Origin: Anodontia alba | Lineage: Eukaryota; Mollusca; Bivalvia; Lucinida; Lucinidae | Direction: 5' to 3' | Assembly: GCA_964016985.1 (NCBI GenBank) | Contig: OZ024821.1 | Span: 90,014,093 to 90,078,092, forward strand | DNA: 64,000 nt | Shown here: one piece after another, positions 21,750 to 33,404 of the stretch | Position numbering within the stretch: the first letter of the stretch is position 1 | How the letters are laid out: each line of letters begins with the position of its first letter | Notes under the pieces: generated by a model | Database searches by the model: none | What the model saw: the letters and a program-made list of their open reading frames with translations, nothing else | Told to the model about the DNA's origin: nothing | Translations under genes and position numbers: made by a program

Positions 21750-23072
21750 TACGAGGGTCGTGCAAAAAGTTCTGTCACTAATAGGCTTATTTAGTTTAAT
21801 CCCAGGTATATTTTAAATGCTTCACTGCACTTGAATGGTTAGATGAATAGCTAACGATACCCGTTTATTTCGTGCAAATTGCTTTCCAACTGACCGAGTT
21901 ATTTCAAATTAAAATAGATGCAGTCATATACACTGACCAATTTACTTGTTACATTGGAACATGGACCAGAAGACTTAAATTCGTATAATAAAAATACCGC
22001 ATTAGGCTTAATATAGATTCAAAGCAGATATTTAATGAATTGTGTGGTATATATGGACCTCAGACCATTTCAATGCGCACAGTGTTTAGGTGGGTAAAAG
22101 CTTTTAAAGCTGGGAAATTTTCTGTTGAAGATGATACCGCCCTGGAAGGCCTAAAACCTCTGCTACCAAGGCTAACATTGCTGCTGTAAAGATTGTGGTT
22201 TAACAGGATGCGCGATTGTCTGTCAAAGATATAGCTAGTTGTACTGGCATATCAGAAGGCAGTGTGCAAACAATTCTGAAAAAGCGTTTTGGCCTGAGAA
22301 AGGTTTGCGCTAGGTGGGTACCTCATTTGCTTACTGCCTTAAATGTGCCCGGGAACTTTTGAAAGCATACAAAGGCTGTAATAGTCGGGTTATTTCTAAC
22401 TTGCTAACAGGTGATGAAACTTGGGTGCACATGTTTGAGCCACAAAGAAGGGCTGATAATAAGCAATGGAAGCGAAACGATCAAAAACGCCCATGTATTG
22501 CCAAGAGAACCATAAGTTCGAAAAAGATGTTGTACGCAATTTTGTTTAATTCAAGTGGGCCAGTCGTTCAAGTGCCTTGTCAACCTGGTCATACAGTCAC
22601 TGGCCGATTCTACAAGAATTCTGTACTGAAGAAAGTGAAAGAGTTTTACAATAAGAAACGACCAAGCAAAGGACAGTCAGAAGTCCACCTTTTACATGAC
22701 AACGCCTCCTCTCATAAGTGTGAGGTTGTTAAGTCTTTTTTTGGCTTCTGAAAAGGTGACAGTTTTAAACCATCCACCTTATTCACCTGACCTGAGTCCC
22801 TGTGACTTCTTTTTATTTCCAAGGCTTAAGAAAATGCTTTCTGGAAATAAGTATACTTCTAGAAGTTCTCTTGGCAGCGCTATTTATCAGTGTCTCCAAC
22901 AGATATCAAAAGAAGACTATTTATCTGCTTTTCGCGACTGTGTAAAAGGTTACAAAAATGTGTTTCAGTAAAGGGAGAATACTTTGAAGGTTTGTAATAA
23001 AAATATGTTTGATAAAACGTAGCACTGAAGTAATCCGAACCCAGTGACAAAACTTTTTGCCGGACCCTCGTA
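21750..23072 (+). mobile_element. mariner-family DNA transposon with TIRs and TA target duplication
   Basis: The element runs CGAGGGTC...GACCCTCG. Both ends read inward CGAGGGTC followed by GCAAAAAGTT and TGTCAC, differing at only a few of about 27 positions. A TA dinucleotide flanks each end (21750-21751 and 23071-23072), as mariner insertion produces. Total length, about 1.32 kb, is normal for mariner. The transposase inside is decayed only by a few lesions. Confidence 0.9.
21925..22971 (+). pseudogene. mariner transposase, D,D34D type, frameshifted
   Basis: Cut-and-paste transposase. The N-terminal helix-turn-helix region can be read from about 22035 to 22300 in shifting frames (IYGPQTISMRTVFRWVKAF, then SVKDIASCTGISEGSVQ). 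The catalytic part runs in one frame at 22314-22751, with the first aspartate in TGDETW and the second in HDNASSH. It then shifts frame at the poly-T run near 22736-22742 and continues at about 22743-22971 with YSPDLSPCDFFLFP, holding the third aspartate, 34 residues after the second. One extra T explains that shift. The start codon is uncertain; the first coordinate is approximate. The stop is TAA at 22969-22971. Not functional as it stands, but all three catalytic aspartates are present, so decay looks recent. Confidence 0.85.
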
Positions 23073-23284
23073 CCTGTACTTTCCTGTATCTGTCCTGTTA
23101 TCTATGGTTCACAAGTTGTACAGTTTCGAAATTAAAATAACAACATAACTTGGAAAATGAACACTGACCATGTTATGGTCTGAGACCTCTGTTTGTTTGG
23201 TTTCTTGTTATTTTCTTATGTTTAGTTGCCAGTTTTAAAGACGGTCTGGTTAAAGACATCGATAGAAGCAAGAATAGATTGACG

Positions 23285-23670
23285 TTCGCTTTTGGGGTCG
23301 CTTGTTAACAATCGAGCCACTGTATACAAACGCCGAAATTTTCTTAAGGTAGTTGCCCACGTAATTATCATTGACCTGTGTAATCAAACCGCGCGTTAGA
23401 CGAAATTCACGTAATGGTCATTTATAGCCGCGCTATTCTTATCGCTGTGACACCGAGTGCTGTTGATGGAGGGTTATCTGGGACATTTGGGACATTCGCA
23501 AACAGTGCAGACCCAGACGGCGTCTGATCGGGGTCTGCACTGTTTGCTTAGATTATAGGAAGTTAAGGGTTAAATGGAACAGTCTTAAGTCCCCGTTAAG
23601 AACCATTTTCCATGCCTAAGAGACAATCGACCCACCAGTGCTGTCAATGCTTTGATTTACATACGTTGCC
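23285..23670. repeat. Dispersed duplicated segment, uninterrupted copy
   Basis: AATCGAGCCACTGTATACAA, TTGCCCACGTAATTATCATT, ATCAAACCGCGCGTTAGACG, GGGTTATCTGGGACATTTGG and the following hairpin align with 44990-45084 joined to 45673-45960. Confidence 0.65.
23498..23548. repeat. AACAGTG hairpin repeat
   Basis: GCAAACAGTGCAGACCCAGA, CGGCGTCTG, then the GTCTGCACTGTTTGC inverse. It sits at the right side of the duplicated segment 23285-23670. Confidence 0.65.
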
Positions 23671-24400
23671 ATGATGCGTAGTTAGTGTTGTATGAACATA
23701 CTAAACCGAGCCTTCTATTTGCATGTATTGATGTGTTTTGCTTCTTTCAGCAATAATGTATCTTCACTATAGCTGATGTTACGTGTTGGCTGGCGGCCAT
23801 AAAAACGTCTCCCTGTACTTCACTATATCTGTTCGGGTCATTTGGAATCATCAAGCTCATTTTTGTTTTATGTGAAATACAATATTACTCAACAATAGGC
23901 AAGAAGAGTTTGGCCAGTGTTATACGTTACATTACTGTTTATGAACAGAATCAATAGCACCCAATCTCCTGTTTTCGTGTATTTAATGTGTTTTGTTACT
24001 GCCAAAGGATGTCCGCCTTCAGAATTTATTTACTTTTTAAACCGAAATTTTATCTGACATGTCTCGATTGTTGGTATCGCATTTGTCCGCAACAGCCTTT
24101 AGGGTCACTTCGAAGTACCAGTCGTTTGTAACACAAACATGAGGAGAGTCCCATGCACAAGTCTAGTGTTTCTTTGACGTCACTTAATCGATGTCCGAGA
24201 AGAAAAAAAAAACAATAGTTCACTGATGGGATTCGAAGCAGCAATATCAGTGTAGTAGACTATGCTTTTTATCACTGAGGTACAGGTCACTTGTTGCCAA
24301 GGCCTAATTTTTTTATCTGGACATCAAAAGTATTCATGTTTTATGACCTGTATAAATAATATACCCAACATTACGCGTATGACGACTGTTATCCCTAAAG
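23671..24400. other. No gene recognised
   Basis: No repeat family or coding exon identified. Confidence 0.5.
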
Positions 24401-24406
24401 CAAACA

Positions 24407-24627
24407 GGGCCCAGTTGTTCAAAGCGTCGTTAGCTTAACGAGCTCGTTAAGGGTTATTTTGTTAACTGTTTTAGCGGATTCAATATACAATATTCTGATA
24501 CTTTTTGCTGAAAAAGTGTGTGTCACATTTTTTCAGCAAAAAAATTTCAGCATATTTGCGTATCACTGGATCTAAATTTTAGCGAATCGTTAACTAACGA
24601 TGTAGTTAGCTTTGAACAACTGGGCCC
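24407..24627 (+). mobile_element. GGGCCC-ended MITE, copy 2
   Basis: Inverted ends GGGCCCAGTTGTTCAAAGC / GCTTTGAACAACTGGGCCC, each followed inward by a TTAACGA-type repeat. The central hairpin is AAAAAGTGTGTGTCACATTT followed by TTTCAGC. It is uninterrupted and close in size to copy 1. Confidence 0.75.
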
Positions 24628-24748
24628 TGATATTTTATCATACTTAGATGAAGCACTCATTATGCACATTACGCGTTTAGGTAAGAAAAAATATTTACAA
24701 AAAAAAACAAAAAAAACATAAAATACTGATACTTTTCTTCTTTACCAT

Positions 24749-24816
24749 AGGGGCTACTCTTAAAGGAAAGAATTTGCACCCTCCGGGAGCAAATTCTTTC
24801 CTTTAAGAATAGCCCC
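24749..24816. repeat. Hairpin repeat (GCAAATTCTTTCCTTT family)
   Basis: GGGGCTACTCTTAAAGGAAA, GAATTTGC and the inverse around ACCCTCCGG. Related arms GCAAATTCTTTCCTTT occur at 18893-18965 and 38490-38560, with diverged pieces near 29030 and 42310. Confidence 0.6.
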
Positions 24817-25049
24817 GATTTTGCAAACGATACTAGGAAGGATTTGTTTTTCTACATATTTCCTAGATGTGCATAAAATAGTTCCGTTCTGGCTTCGCCA
24901 CTATTATCTTTAAAACAACACTGGTGATAAATAGATGAAAAGGCTTTAAAACGAAATGTTAAGATATGTGAAGCATGATCATGAACAAACAGACAAAATG
25001 TCCGATGTGAGCATAAAACTGTGGCCTAAACAAGAGGTCCGCTGTTAAC

Positions 25050-25370
25050 CATTACGAAAACATACCTATTCAAATGTACTGAATAGTTTACAATCAAAAA
25101 ATGAAAATTTTCAGATAAAAAATTCTGATATTTTTCATATTTCTGCTGAAAACATAGATTGTGGGTACTCGTTAGAACCGGCTCGTCTGCTGAAAACATA
25201 AATTTTGGGTACTCGTTAGAACCGCCTCGACGAGGCGGTTCTAACGAATACCCACAATCTATGTTTTCAGCAGGAATAAGAAAAATAATGTATACCCCTG
25301 TAAACCTCAGTTTTACTACGTAAAGTGGGGTTTAAGGGGGTCAAAATTATATAGGCATGTTTTCGTAATG
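25050..25370 (+). mobile_element. HP280 MITE, copy 9, with duplicated left core arm
   Basis: The left core arm is present twice in tandem (CTGCTGAAAACATAGATTG then CTGCTGAAAACATAAATTT), lengthening the copy to 321 bp. The centre is CCTCGACGAGG. Confidence 0.85.
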
Positions 25371-25710
25371 AGTGTATCCTTACGTTTAGATCATGGCCAA
25401 CCTTGCGAAAGTGAAAACAAAATGTTATACGTCTTGTGAACGTTGTGACAGACTACATAACCTTTTTAAAATTCTCCTTTCTTTTACAAATATAAAGCAA
25501 GAAATCATTTTTATACTTACTTAACAGAAATTTTACTTTTATTTATTCCACGTCCTTATATCGGTGATATACCTATATGGCAGTAGTATCGTTACGTAAG
25601 AGATTAATGTTTTCAGTCATTATCAAACCAGTTGCTATTAGAAACTGGTATTGATATATACTGATAAACAACTACCGTATTAACTCTGACTATTCGGGCA
25701 GACAGGCTTG

Positions 25711-25757
25711 AGCAAACAGCGTAGACCCAGATCAGACGCCGCTGTCTACAGTTTGCC
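25711..25757. repeat. AACAGTG hairpin, shortened
   Basis: AGCAAACAGCGTAGACCCAG with right arm GTCTACAGTTTGC; most of the stem is deleted. Confidence 0.55.
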
Positions 25758-25759
25758 AC

Positions 25760-27265
25760 TGACTTGTTCGAAAATTTTAGGCAAGTACCGTAAGATGTTA
25801 TTGTATCCCAATCTATAGGATAAATACGTAATAATCAGTGAATGTTATACGCTCAGTACCATGAAAAAAAGGTTCTTCGGAGACGTCCTTGTCCGCTTTA
25901 ATACAGAATGAGTGGACACTGTGGAATGTACATGACAACAAAGGCCTTGATCAGACTGTAAGGTTTCTGTGACTGATCTTCATCTTTACTGTTCGTATAT
26001 ACACAGAAGACACCTTTTCTTATGACGTGACCCATGTACATGCGCTTATTACACCAAATAAACTCGTATACGACCTATACCTATGCATACGTCAGCCTTA
26101 AAGATATACTGGCCGTATGAAACAATATTAACTCGATTTGTTTTATTTTTTACCAGTCGAAATTTCGCGATAATTTTTTAAATATCCATTTTTAAGAAAC
26201 ATTCTTGGGTAAAGTAGCAGAGGAAGACCGTCGTCGATGTCTCAGAAAGGTTTCAAGTTTGAAATAATTACAGGTTTCACGGTAATTAGAAGGCTTAACG
26301 ATTTTCTGAATTTCCGTATAATTTTTCCATTACGAAAACACGCCTATTCAACTATATTGAAAATTTTACCACCAAAAAAATGAAAATTTTCAGATAAAAA
26401 CTTCTAATATTTTTCATATTTCTGCACAAAACATAGATTGTGGGTACTCGTTAGAACCGCCTCGACGAGGCGGTTCTAACGAGTACACACAATCTATGTT
26501 TTGAGCAGAAATAAGAAAAATAATGTATACCCCTGTAAACCCCAGTTTTACTATATAAAAGTGGGGTTTAAGGGGGTCAAAATTATATAGGTATGTTTTC
26601 GTAATGAGTTAAAGAGCACCGCCCCTCTAGACTCCAGGTTGTGAGAACCGGAAACACAGGATCAATTTTATGCTTTAAAGATGAAATCTTTATGATTATT
26701 ATCTTTTTTCTTTCTTAAAAACACCCACCTGCTTAAACAGCATCAGTTGTCTAAGCCAGATGATTCTAAAATAACCTCTGTATGTCATTTTTCTTGAATA
26801 ATGAAAGAGAAAATACTGCTAAATGCTCTGGTCTGCTAATGCCTTCAAACGGTAACACACTCAAAGCCAAGACTGACTGGTACTTATAAAAAAGCTATGA
26901 AATAGAACGCATAAAGCGAGGATTTGCTATCCGTATTATACATTACCCGAAAAGTACACTTGGATGCCAATCACGGGCATAGAAAATCTGCAGAATTCTA
27001 TATTTTGAAAATCTCCATCAGTGTACAGCAAAACGGCTCAATATTACATCTATAAAATGTTATGTTGATGTCGGTGCCTAATTTCTTCTTCAACTTTTAT
27101 CCTGAATAGCTTTTATAAAAATATATTTAAAAAGACACTGCGAAACTTCAATTGAAACAAAGAAAATGGTAAAAACTCGTGTGTAGATATGAATTTCATT
27201 TCAGTGGATTTTATCAATGTATAACTCAAGGAAAGCTGTTTGAAGCTTTATAAGCTTTATATATA
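25760..27265. other. Unexplained flanks of HP280 copy 10
   Basis: Apart from HP280 at 26328-26606, nothing recognised up to the Tc1-like element. Confidence 0.5.
26328..26606 (+). mobile_element. HP280 MITE, copy 10
   Basis: Complete and close to consensus, with centre CCTCGACGAGG. Confidence 0.87.
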
Positions 27266-27267
27266 TA

Positions 27268-28854
27268 CTGAAAGAAAAAAGAAACGCAGGGTAAATTTTA
27301 TTCCTAAATTTCATTCAAGTTTGAAAACGTTTGTTAAATATTTTACTATGATTACAAAACGGTACATGAATGGAACAAAAGTTCCAAATTTCATTGGTTT
27401 GTGATCAACAAGTCTCGAGTTATTGAAGTTCATTGGTAGCTACCCCCCAAATCTTGAAATCAAAATCAAACTGAAAATCAATATCGGGTGTGCCCCCCTC
27501 TTGCTGCCCTTGCTGCCCTAATTCTCCTTTGGATAGAGTTAACCAAAGCATTGACAGTTCGCATCGAGATGTTATTCCATTCATCGATCAACGCATTCCT
27601 TAGTTGTGCGAGAGTTGCGGGGGGGGATTTCGGCGCTTCCTAACCCTTCTGTCCAGCTCATCCCACATGTGCTCTATTGGGGTCAAATCTGGACTGTACG
27701 GTGGCCATGCTAGTGGTGCGATGTTATTGTTTGCCAGGAAATCCTGACAAACTCGGGCAACATGTGGTCGGGCATTGTCCTGTGCAGAATCAGATTACGT
27801 TGTTGCACAAGCGGGACTGCAACAGGACGCAAGATCTCATCCTTATACCTTACTGCGGTCATATTGCCCGCAACAATAATCAACTGTGATTTTATCCCGT
27901 GAGCAATGCCTCCCCAGACCATAACGGAGCCACCCCCAAACCGATCCCGTTCGACAACACAGGCGTCGGCAAAGCGTCTCCGCGACGTCGGTACACACGA
28001 CGTCGACCATCTGCGCGATAGAGAGTGAACCTAGACTCGTCCGTAAAAAGAACTCCTCTCCACTGCCTCATCGGAAATAGCCTGGGCGCATGCGCCGTCA
28101 ACCACGCCATACGACGCAGCCTACGTGCCTTGGTCAGAGGCAGACCAACGTATGGACGACGAGCTCGAAGACCAATCTCACGCAATCGACTTCCAACAGT
28201 CTTCGGAGAAATTTGTCGATTATGCGTACCTACTGTATTAAGGGCAGTTTCGGTAGCAGTGAGATGACGATTCCGCAAATGTGCCAGACGGACTGTCCTG
28301 TCTTGACGTCGCGACGTCACGCGTGGACGCCCAGTGCGCGGTCGGTCTGCTAAATGCCCTGTCTCCCTTAAACGTCTAACAAGACGTTCAATTGTTGAGA
28401 CGTTAACCCCAAAATGATTAGCAACTTGCTGTTGCCTCTGACCCTGCATCAGCAACGCAATTGCCCTACCCCTCTGAACATCAGTCAATCGTACCATGAT
28501 TGAAAAAAAGTTCAAAGTAGCGTAAAAATGAAAAGAAAAATCGGTAAAAGAATCGAAGAGCGTTGTGTATCGTTGAAGTGTACCAAATGGTGTGAGTAAA
28601 TCTTGTGCTGAAGGTTTAAACATGCTTGTTTTGCACGAAATTTTGGCTTTCCGTATTGTCCGTGCAATGCACTGTGTAGTGCACGGTTGAATGATTTCAC
28701 ACACTGGGTAGATAGCACATCGACCAAAGACTCGTATACCCGTGGTTCACATTCACAGGACAATCTGTAAAAGTGTATGGCTATAGTAAACACCGTAAAA
28801 AATGGTTAAAATAAGAAGGAAAAAACTCTACCCTGCGTTTCTTTTTCCTTTCAG
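27268..28854 (-). mobile_element. Tc1-like DNA transposon
   Basis: Inverted terminal repeats of about 25 bp, CTGAAAG(A/G)AAAAAGAAACGC then AGGGTA, match with one difference. Total size is about 1.59 kb. TA precedes the left end; the right end is followed by TTA, so the target duplication is not perfect. A single transposase pseudogene fills the middle on the minus strand. Confidence 0.85.
27478..28497 (-). pseudogene. Tc1/IS630-type transposase, DD34E, three frameshifts
   Basis: The start MVRLTDVQRG at 28497 leads into paired helix-turn-helix segments (VANHFGVNVSTIERLVRRL, then GRPRVTSRR and a second HTH). The first catalytic aspartate is in FTDESRF. The frame shifts near 27975 into MVWGGIAHGI (about 27922), and again near 27783 into QDNARPHVA, holding the second aspartate. 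WPPYSPDLTPIEHMW follows, with the glutamate 34 residues later. A third shift falls in a G/C homopolymer at about 27617. The reading ends in GGHTRY and a TGA at 27478-27480. Length across the frames, about 340 residues, is normal for Tc1. The DD34E triad is intact at sequence level, but the open frame is lost. Confidence 0.88.
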
Positions 28855-29344
28855 TTACAACCAATAGTTACACTTCAATAAAATTATTAAGAAAAAAACA
28901 CACACACACAATTATTCCATATAATTCCAATTCGGCCATGTTTACATTGAGAAGGTGAGTAAACTAGCTTATTTTAGAAATCAGTAACAAGATTCCTGTA
29001 GATTTATCAATGAGAAAATTCGATGGGAGCAATTCCTTTCCTTTTAGAGTAGATCCCTTTTCATAATCTAATATCCTTCAAGAAGACCTCCTTACCCTTG
29101 TACAAGGGGAACAATCCTTGTTAAACCAACAAATCCGTCCAAGTTTGCTACTGACATCTATAAATTTGTGCAGTGCAGCGCAGAGCTGCCGGATGGGCCA
29201 CCCGCAATTATAGGTACACTTCGAGTGTGTCATCCATGCTCAACAACCTTCAGTGGCGTCCATTAGATCAGAGACGCATAGATAGTCGCCTCATTGATGT
29301 ATACGGTCACTTATGACTTTGTTGCCATCCTCGCAGCTGAAAAC

Positions 29345-29661
29345 AGTCGAACCTCGTTAACTCGAACTCGCTTATTTCGAATTACCGCTTATCTCGAAGT
29401 GAAAGTCTGGTCCCTGTTTTAACATGAAACTATGACAACAGGTAACAAAATAATGTGGAAAAGAGGAGAAATTTCTCCTCTTTTTCACATTATTATATAT
29501 ATATATATGTCTAACTTCAGGAGTCAAATTACATATTCATTTGTTAAATGTGGTTGTTCAATTTATTGTTTTCTTCACTCTCTCAACTCTGATGTGTCGA
29601 GGTACGGATATCTCGAAGTGTTTCAGTGAGTCACTTGGAATTCGAGATAACGAGTCGACTG
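29345..29661. mobile_element. Pogo/Tigger-like MITE
   Basis: The left end CAGTCGAACCTCGTTAACTC and the right end in inverted orientation, CAGTCGACTCGTTATCTCGA, resemble pogo/Tigger terminal repeats, and TTCGAATT / TCTCGAAGTG sub-repeats occur at both sides. A palindrome at 29449-29493 (ATGTGGAAAAGAGGAG and its inverse) and a short TA run fill the centre. No transposase is present. Confidence 0.55.
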
Positions 29662-29867
29662 TATCTCATCCCAAATATCAGGAGGGACTCCAGACATAAC
29701 CACATTAGTTCCTGATGTTTACCTCTTAACTATACTAACACTTTCTTTCGCACTGTACAAACTCATTTCACCAACTTTACTATATTTTATTTCAGCTAAC
29801 TCCCTTTAGTACTTGGTATACTGGAACCCCTTCTGAAAGTCCACCTTGGTGGTTAAGAAGTACTGGC

Positions 29868-29933
<66 letters not shown>

Positions 29934-29934
29934 G
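29868..29934. repeat. (GATA)n microsatellite
   Basis: About 16 uninterrupted GATA units. Confidence 0.95.
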
Positions 29935-30297
29935 GTAGAAGTGAACAAACAGAAAGACACAAAATTTGCCTTCCTTATCAAACCTGGAAGATAATTACCA
30001 AGTGTATCAATATAAAGAACTACCAAGGCAGCATTCCTCCAAATCTGATACTGAATGTCCGAAGAATCAGGTGCCCAGTGTTTGGTTTGTTTTGCTAATT
30101 TATCCTCAAAACAGCTATTATTTGGAGTAAATCCTTGCTGGCAAAGTCAAATGAAAAAAATCGGAGCAGTTCTTTACAAAATAGAAAATCGAAATCAAAA
30201 TAAATTGTTTAATCTGCTCTGCATTTGTGTATTCACAGGCTTATCTACACTTGACGGTATTTCCTCTTCCTTTCTTCGTTCTTTTTTTAGATGAGGT

Positions 30298-30500
30298 GTG
30301 ATTTTTTTATTTGGGCTTTACGGCCCTTTCAAGGATATTCCACTTATATCGAGCCGATCTTCATCAAAGGTGGACGAAAACCGGAGAACCCGGGGAAAAC
30401 CACCTGACCATCCATTAACAGAACTCGGCTTTCCCATATGTGACCCGAGCAAGGCTCGAACCACAGCGGTGAGAAACCTAATGGATTAAGAGTCAACTTT
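30298..30500 (-). mobile_element. Possible second SINE family (GGAGAACCCGGGGAAAACC core)
   Basis: On the minus strand a B-box-like GGTTCGAGCC (in TGTGGTTCGAGCCTTGCTC) precedes a core containing GGTTTTCCCCGGGTTCTCCG. The ACCGGAG(A/T)ACCCGG(A/G)GAAAACC motif is widespread in invertebrate repeats. No clear A box was seen, so the SINE call is tentative. Confidence 0.4.
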
Positions 30501-30525
30501 CCCATTTTGTGAAGTCGAATTGTGC

Positions 30526-30528
<3 letters not shown>

Positions 30529-30616
<88 letters not shown>
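30529..30616. repeat. (TA)n-(CA)n microsatellite
   Basis: About 33 TA units followed by 10 CA units. It starts near the head of the possible SINE at 30298-30500. Confidence 0.95.
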
Positions 30617-30619
<3 letters not shown>

Positions 30620-30892
30620 CTGCTCATAAACAAATTCTATAAGCCGAGTCTACTATCTTCGTCTTTTTTGTGTGTGCTCTTCCTCCAAAGAATCCCTTAA
30701 TTACGATTCTAGTTTGTTTGTCTGGTAATGTTTTATAAACCCAACTACTGAATAAGACTGTACTCTTACCACAATAACAGAACAAAGATTTCATATTTGT
30801 ATTTGATATTTTCGAAATACCGATTCTGCTAAAATTAATAAAGTTACCGAAACAGGGATCTTCAAGAACCCGACAGGTTGCCTTGTCGGTTT

Positions 30893-31170
30893 GGAGTTTA
30901 ACGGCTTGGTCAACGCTATTAAGGTCATGTCGTGCAGGTCAGTTTACCTTACCACGCTTTTCCTAGGCAGGCTTAGTCCTCTAAGCGGTTAACCGACACT
31001 TGTGCACATTCTTTCGCCAGAAACTAACAATTGTTCTTCTTGAATCAGCGAAAAGGGAGAGAATGTCCGTAGAAAATATTTAATGATCAATCTCGAATGT
31101 TGCCGGATCTGTCGGGAACGAACCCGCGATCTCCTGATCATCAGTCGGAAGCCCTGAAGGTTAGGCAGTT
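30893..31170 (-). mobile_element. tRNA-derived SINE, copy 2
   Basis: The tRNA-like head holds the B box GGTTCGTTCCC after GATCGCG. The body CATTCTCTCCCTTTTCGCTG, TTCAAGAAGAACAATTGTTA matches copy 1, as does the TTTAACGGCTTGGTCAACGC tail segment. The minisatellite-poor flanks do not show a target duplication by eye. Confidence 0.65.
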
Positions 31171-31312
31171 TGATTATGTTAAGGAGACTGGGCACACTTG
31201 GTAATGTTTCAACTATATTTTACAAGAGAGACAAACTTTGTGACTTCCTGTTTGTTTTACTACTCACCAAACTCCTAAAATGAGCCTCCTCTAAGAGGTA
31301 TGAATTTTTATC

Positions 31313-31591
31313 CATCACGAAAACATACCTATATATTTTTGACCCCCTTAAACTCCAATTTTATATAGTGAAACTGGGGTTTACAGGGGCATACATTATT
31401 TTACTTAGTTTTGCTCGTAAACATAGATTGTGGGTACTCGTTAGAACCGCCTCTCCGAGGCGGTTCTAACGAGTGCCCACAATCTATGTTTGGAGAAGAA
31501 ATATGAAAAATAGCAGAATTCTTTATCTGCAAATTTTCAGTTTTTGTAGGTGAAATTTTCAATATATTTGTATAGGCGTGTTTTCGTAATG
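31313..31591 (-). mobile_element. HP280 MITE, copy 11
   Basis: Complete, minus orientation, with centre CCTCTCCGAGG. Confidence 0.85.
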
Positions 31592-31968
31592 CCAAGGGTG
31601 TTTCAATGGAGACGATTTTGGAAGTATGGAATAATTTTACCCACCTCTTCGTGCAATACCTATAGTTAAGTGTGTGTGTTATTTATTTTTTTTATTTTTT
31701 TTTTTTTATTTTTTTTTTTTTTTCATGCCTTTCCTGTCTTTTCCTGTAACTTACACTAATACAGATCTAACGCATAAAATAGTGTAAGTGCGAAGAGGTC
31801 AACAGAAGCCATTTTAGCGACATCTAAAGCGTGCCAGAGTTCTTAGAACACAGCATGCAGCATTTTCAAAAAACTAGTAAGTTTCATAGAATAGACGTAT
31901 TCTCAGCATGGGAATTATCACATACAAACAGGTGTTTGCTGATAACTCAGACTTCTATCATTCACAAC

Positions 31969-32177
31969 TTAACCTTTGAAGCATTAAGCAAAATATAAAG
32001 CAGACGACATTCTAGTTGTGTTTTATTTTTCAGAGAAAACAAGTCTTGATTTTTCATATGAATCGTCTGCCAAGCAGACGGTTCGCATGAATTACCAAGA
32101 CATTTTCTGTGAAACAATAAAAGAACTATTTTTAAAATGTCGTCCGCTGGTGTTGTAATTGGCGCCGGAAGGGCTAA
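31969..32177. mobile_element. TTAA hairpin MITE, CGTCTGC variant
   Basis: TTAACCTTTGAAGCATTAAGC ... GCAGACGACA ... hairpin ATGAATCGTCTGCCAAGCAGACG ... ATGTCGTCCGCTGG ... GGCTAAC. It shares the GCAGACGACA arms with TTAA-A but has a different hairpin tip. Confidence 0.65.
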
Positions 32178-32544
32178 CACTATTTTGGCAATAGAACCTA
32201 GTGAGATTATAACATGGGTGGCTAATTGTCGTTTGGTTAGGTTAAGATTTAGTACTCACAGGGCAATATCAGCAGACGACAAATTGACAGAGTATAAATC
32301 TATTTTGTAATTTTCCCAATTCATGCAATGAAACTAAGACAATGTCGAACTCTTTTTTTTCTGGATAGCACAAGAAAGCAAACTTGAAAACATATTACAT
32401 CAACATGCCTATTAAAATGCGTTCTTCGGTTGTGTACCATTTTACTGTATGAAATAGGAGACATTGCAACATATTTGATTAACACACCAACCAGTATAGA
32501 TTTATATGGTGCAGATGGCTAACAAAATTAACCAACAAATTGAA

Positions 32545-32760
32545 TTAACCCTTGTCCTGCGGAATAAATTAAGATACCACGCCCATTTCTAATTTTCAGC
32601 CAATCAGATTACTTTCTCCAGATTGTTGATATAAATTCACATACTTAATGGCAAACAGTGCAGATCAAGTTCAGTTGGTTTCTTCAGAAACCAACTGATC
32701 TGGATCTCTACACTGTTTGCAAAGGCAGTGTATATCCGGGCTCAGCAGGACAAGGGTTAA
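32545..32760. mobile_element. TTAA-B MITE, copy 2 (complete)
   Basis: TTAACCCTTGTCCTGC ... GCAGGACAAGGGTTAA are perfect inverted ends of 16 bp including TTAA. Interior: CAGCCAATCAGATTAC and a hairpin at 32650-32720 with tip TTGGTTTCTTCAGAAACCAA. Confidence 0.82.
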
Positions 32761-32987
32761 GCTTTAAGAACAGAAATAAGTGAAACGTACACCCCGAGTT
32801 TCACCGCAGTATATGAGGTAGCATGGTCTACCATAAACATCAGGCTCAGAGTTATCGAGTGGGCTCTGTGCCCAAAGTAATAGGAGCAGAAACGAGAAAG
32901 AATATAATTTAGAATGGACAAAAGTGCATACCATGTCACATGGGGAACAAATAAGGGTCAGAAAATGTAATGTAAGTTCGTCTGTCA

Positions 32988-33197
32988 TTACTGATAATAA
33001 TCAGATGTGTTAAGTGTTATTGTTTGTGTTCTTAGATGGCTGATGAGTCCAATCTTAGCTCTAAACTGCCTGTTGCAGATAGAACAAGAGAGGTCTGAGG
33101 AAGAAAGCTTTGTTGGCGATGCCTTCGCTCTGGCTTTCCGCCGAGCACGTTTCTGCTCGGCTTCGCTGATTCTTTTTTGCTTCGTATTCACCAGCAC
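32988..33197 (-). pseudogene. LINE C-terminal zinc-finger tail
   Basis: A basic stretch (EQKRARRKARAKASPT) is followed by CSICNRQFRAKIGLISHLR, a C2H2-like finger. The second histidine position reads Q-T, so the finger appears to have lost a ligand. Animal LINEs with this RYKDTLK-type C-terminus commonly end in one such finger, which fits the position directly after the RT C-terminal region. The TAA stop lies at 32988. Confidence 0.65.
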
Positions 33198-33404
33198 CCC
33201 TTCTTATGAGGCCTCACCACTTTGTTCGATCCTGTGCAATCTGTTTCCACGAGTCTGTTGGTATGTTGAAGTCTTTAAGGGAGGCTTTGAGGGTGTCTTT
33301 GTATCGCTTCTTCTGACCACCATTAGAGCGTTTTTCTATTTGTAGTTCTCTATAGAGGATTTTCTTAGGCAGACGTTCATCAGGCATTCTGGTAACATGG
33401 CCTG

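Noticed and set aside
27677..28353. Plus-strand open frames over the Tc1-like transposase
   Set aside because: Antisense shadows of the GC-richer transposase; composition reflects the opposite strand.
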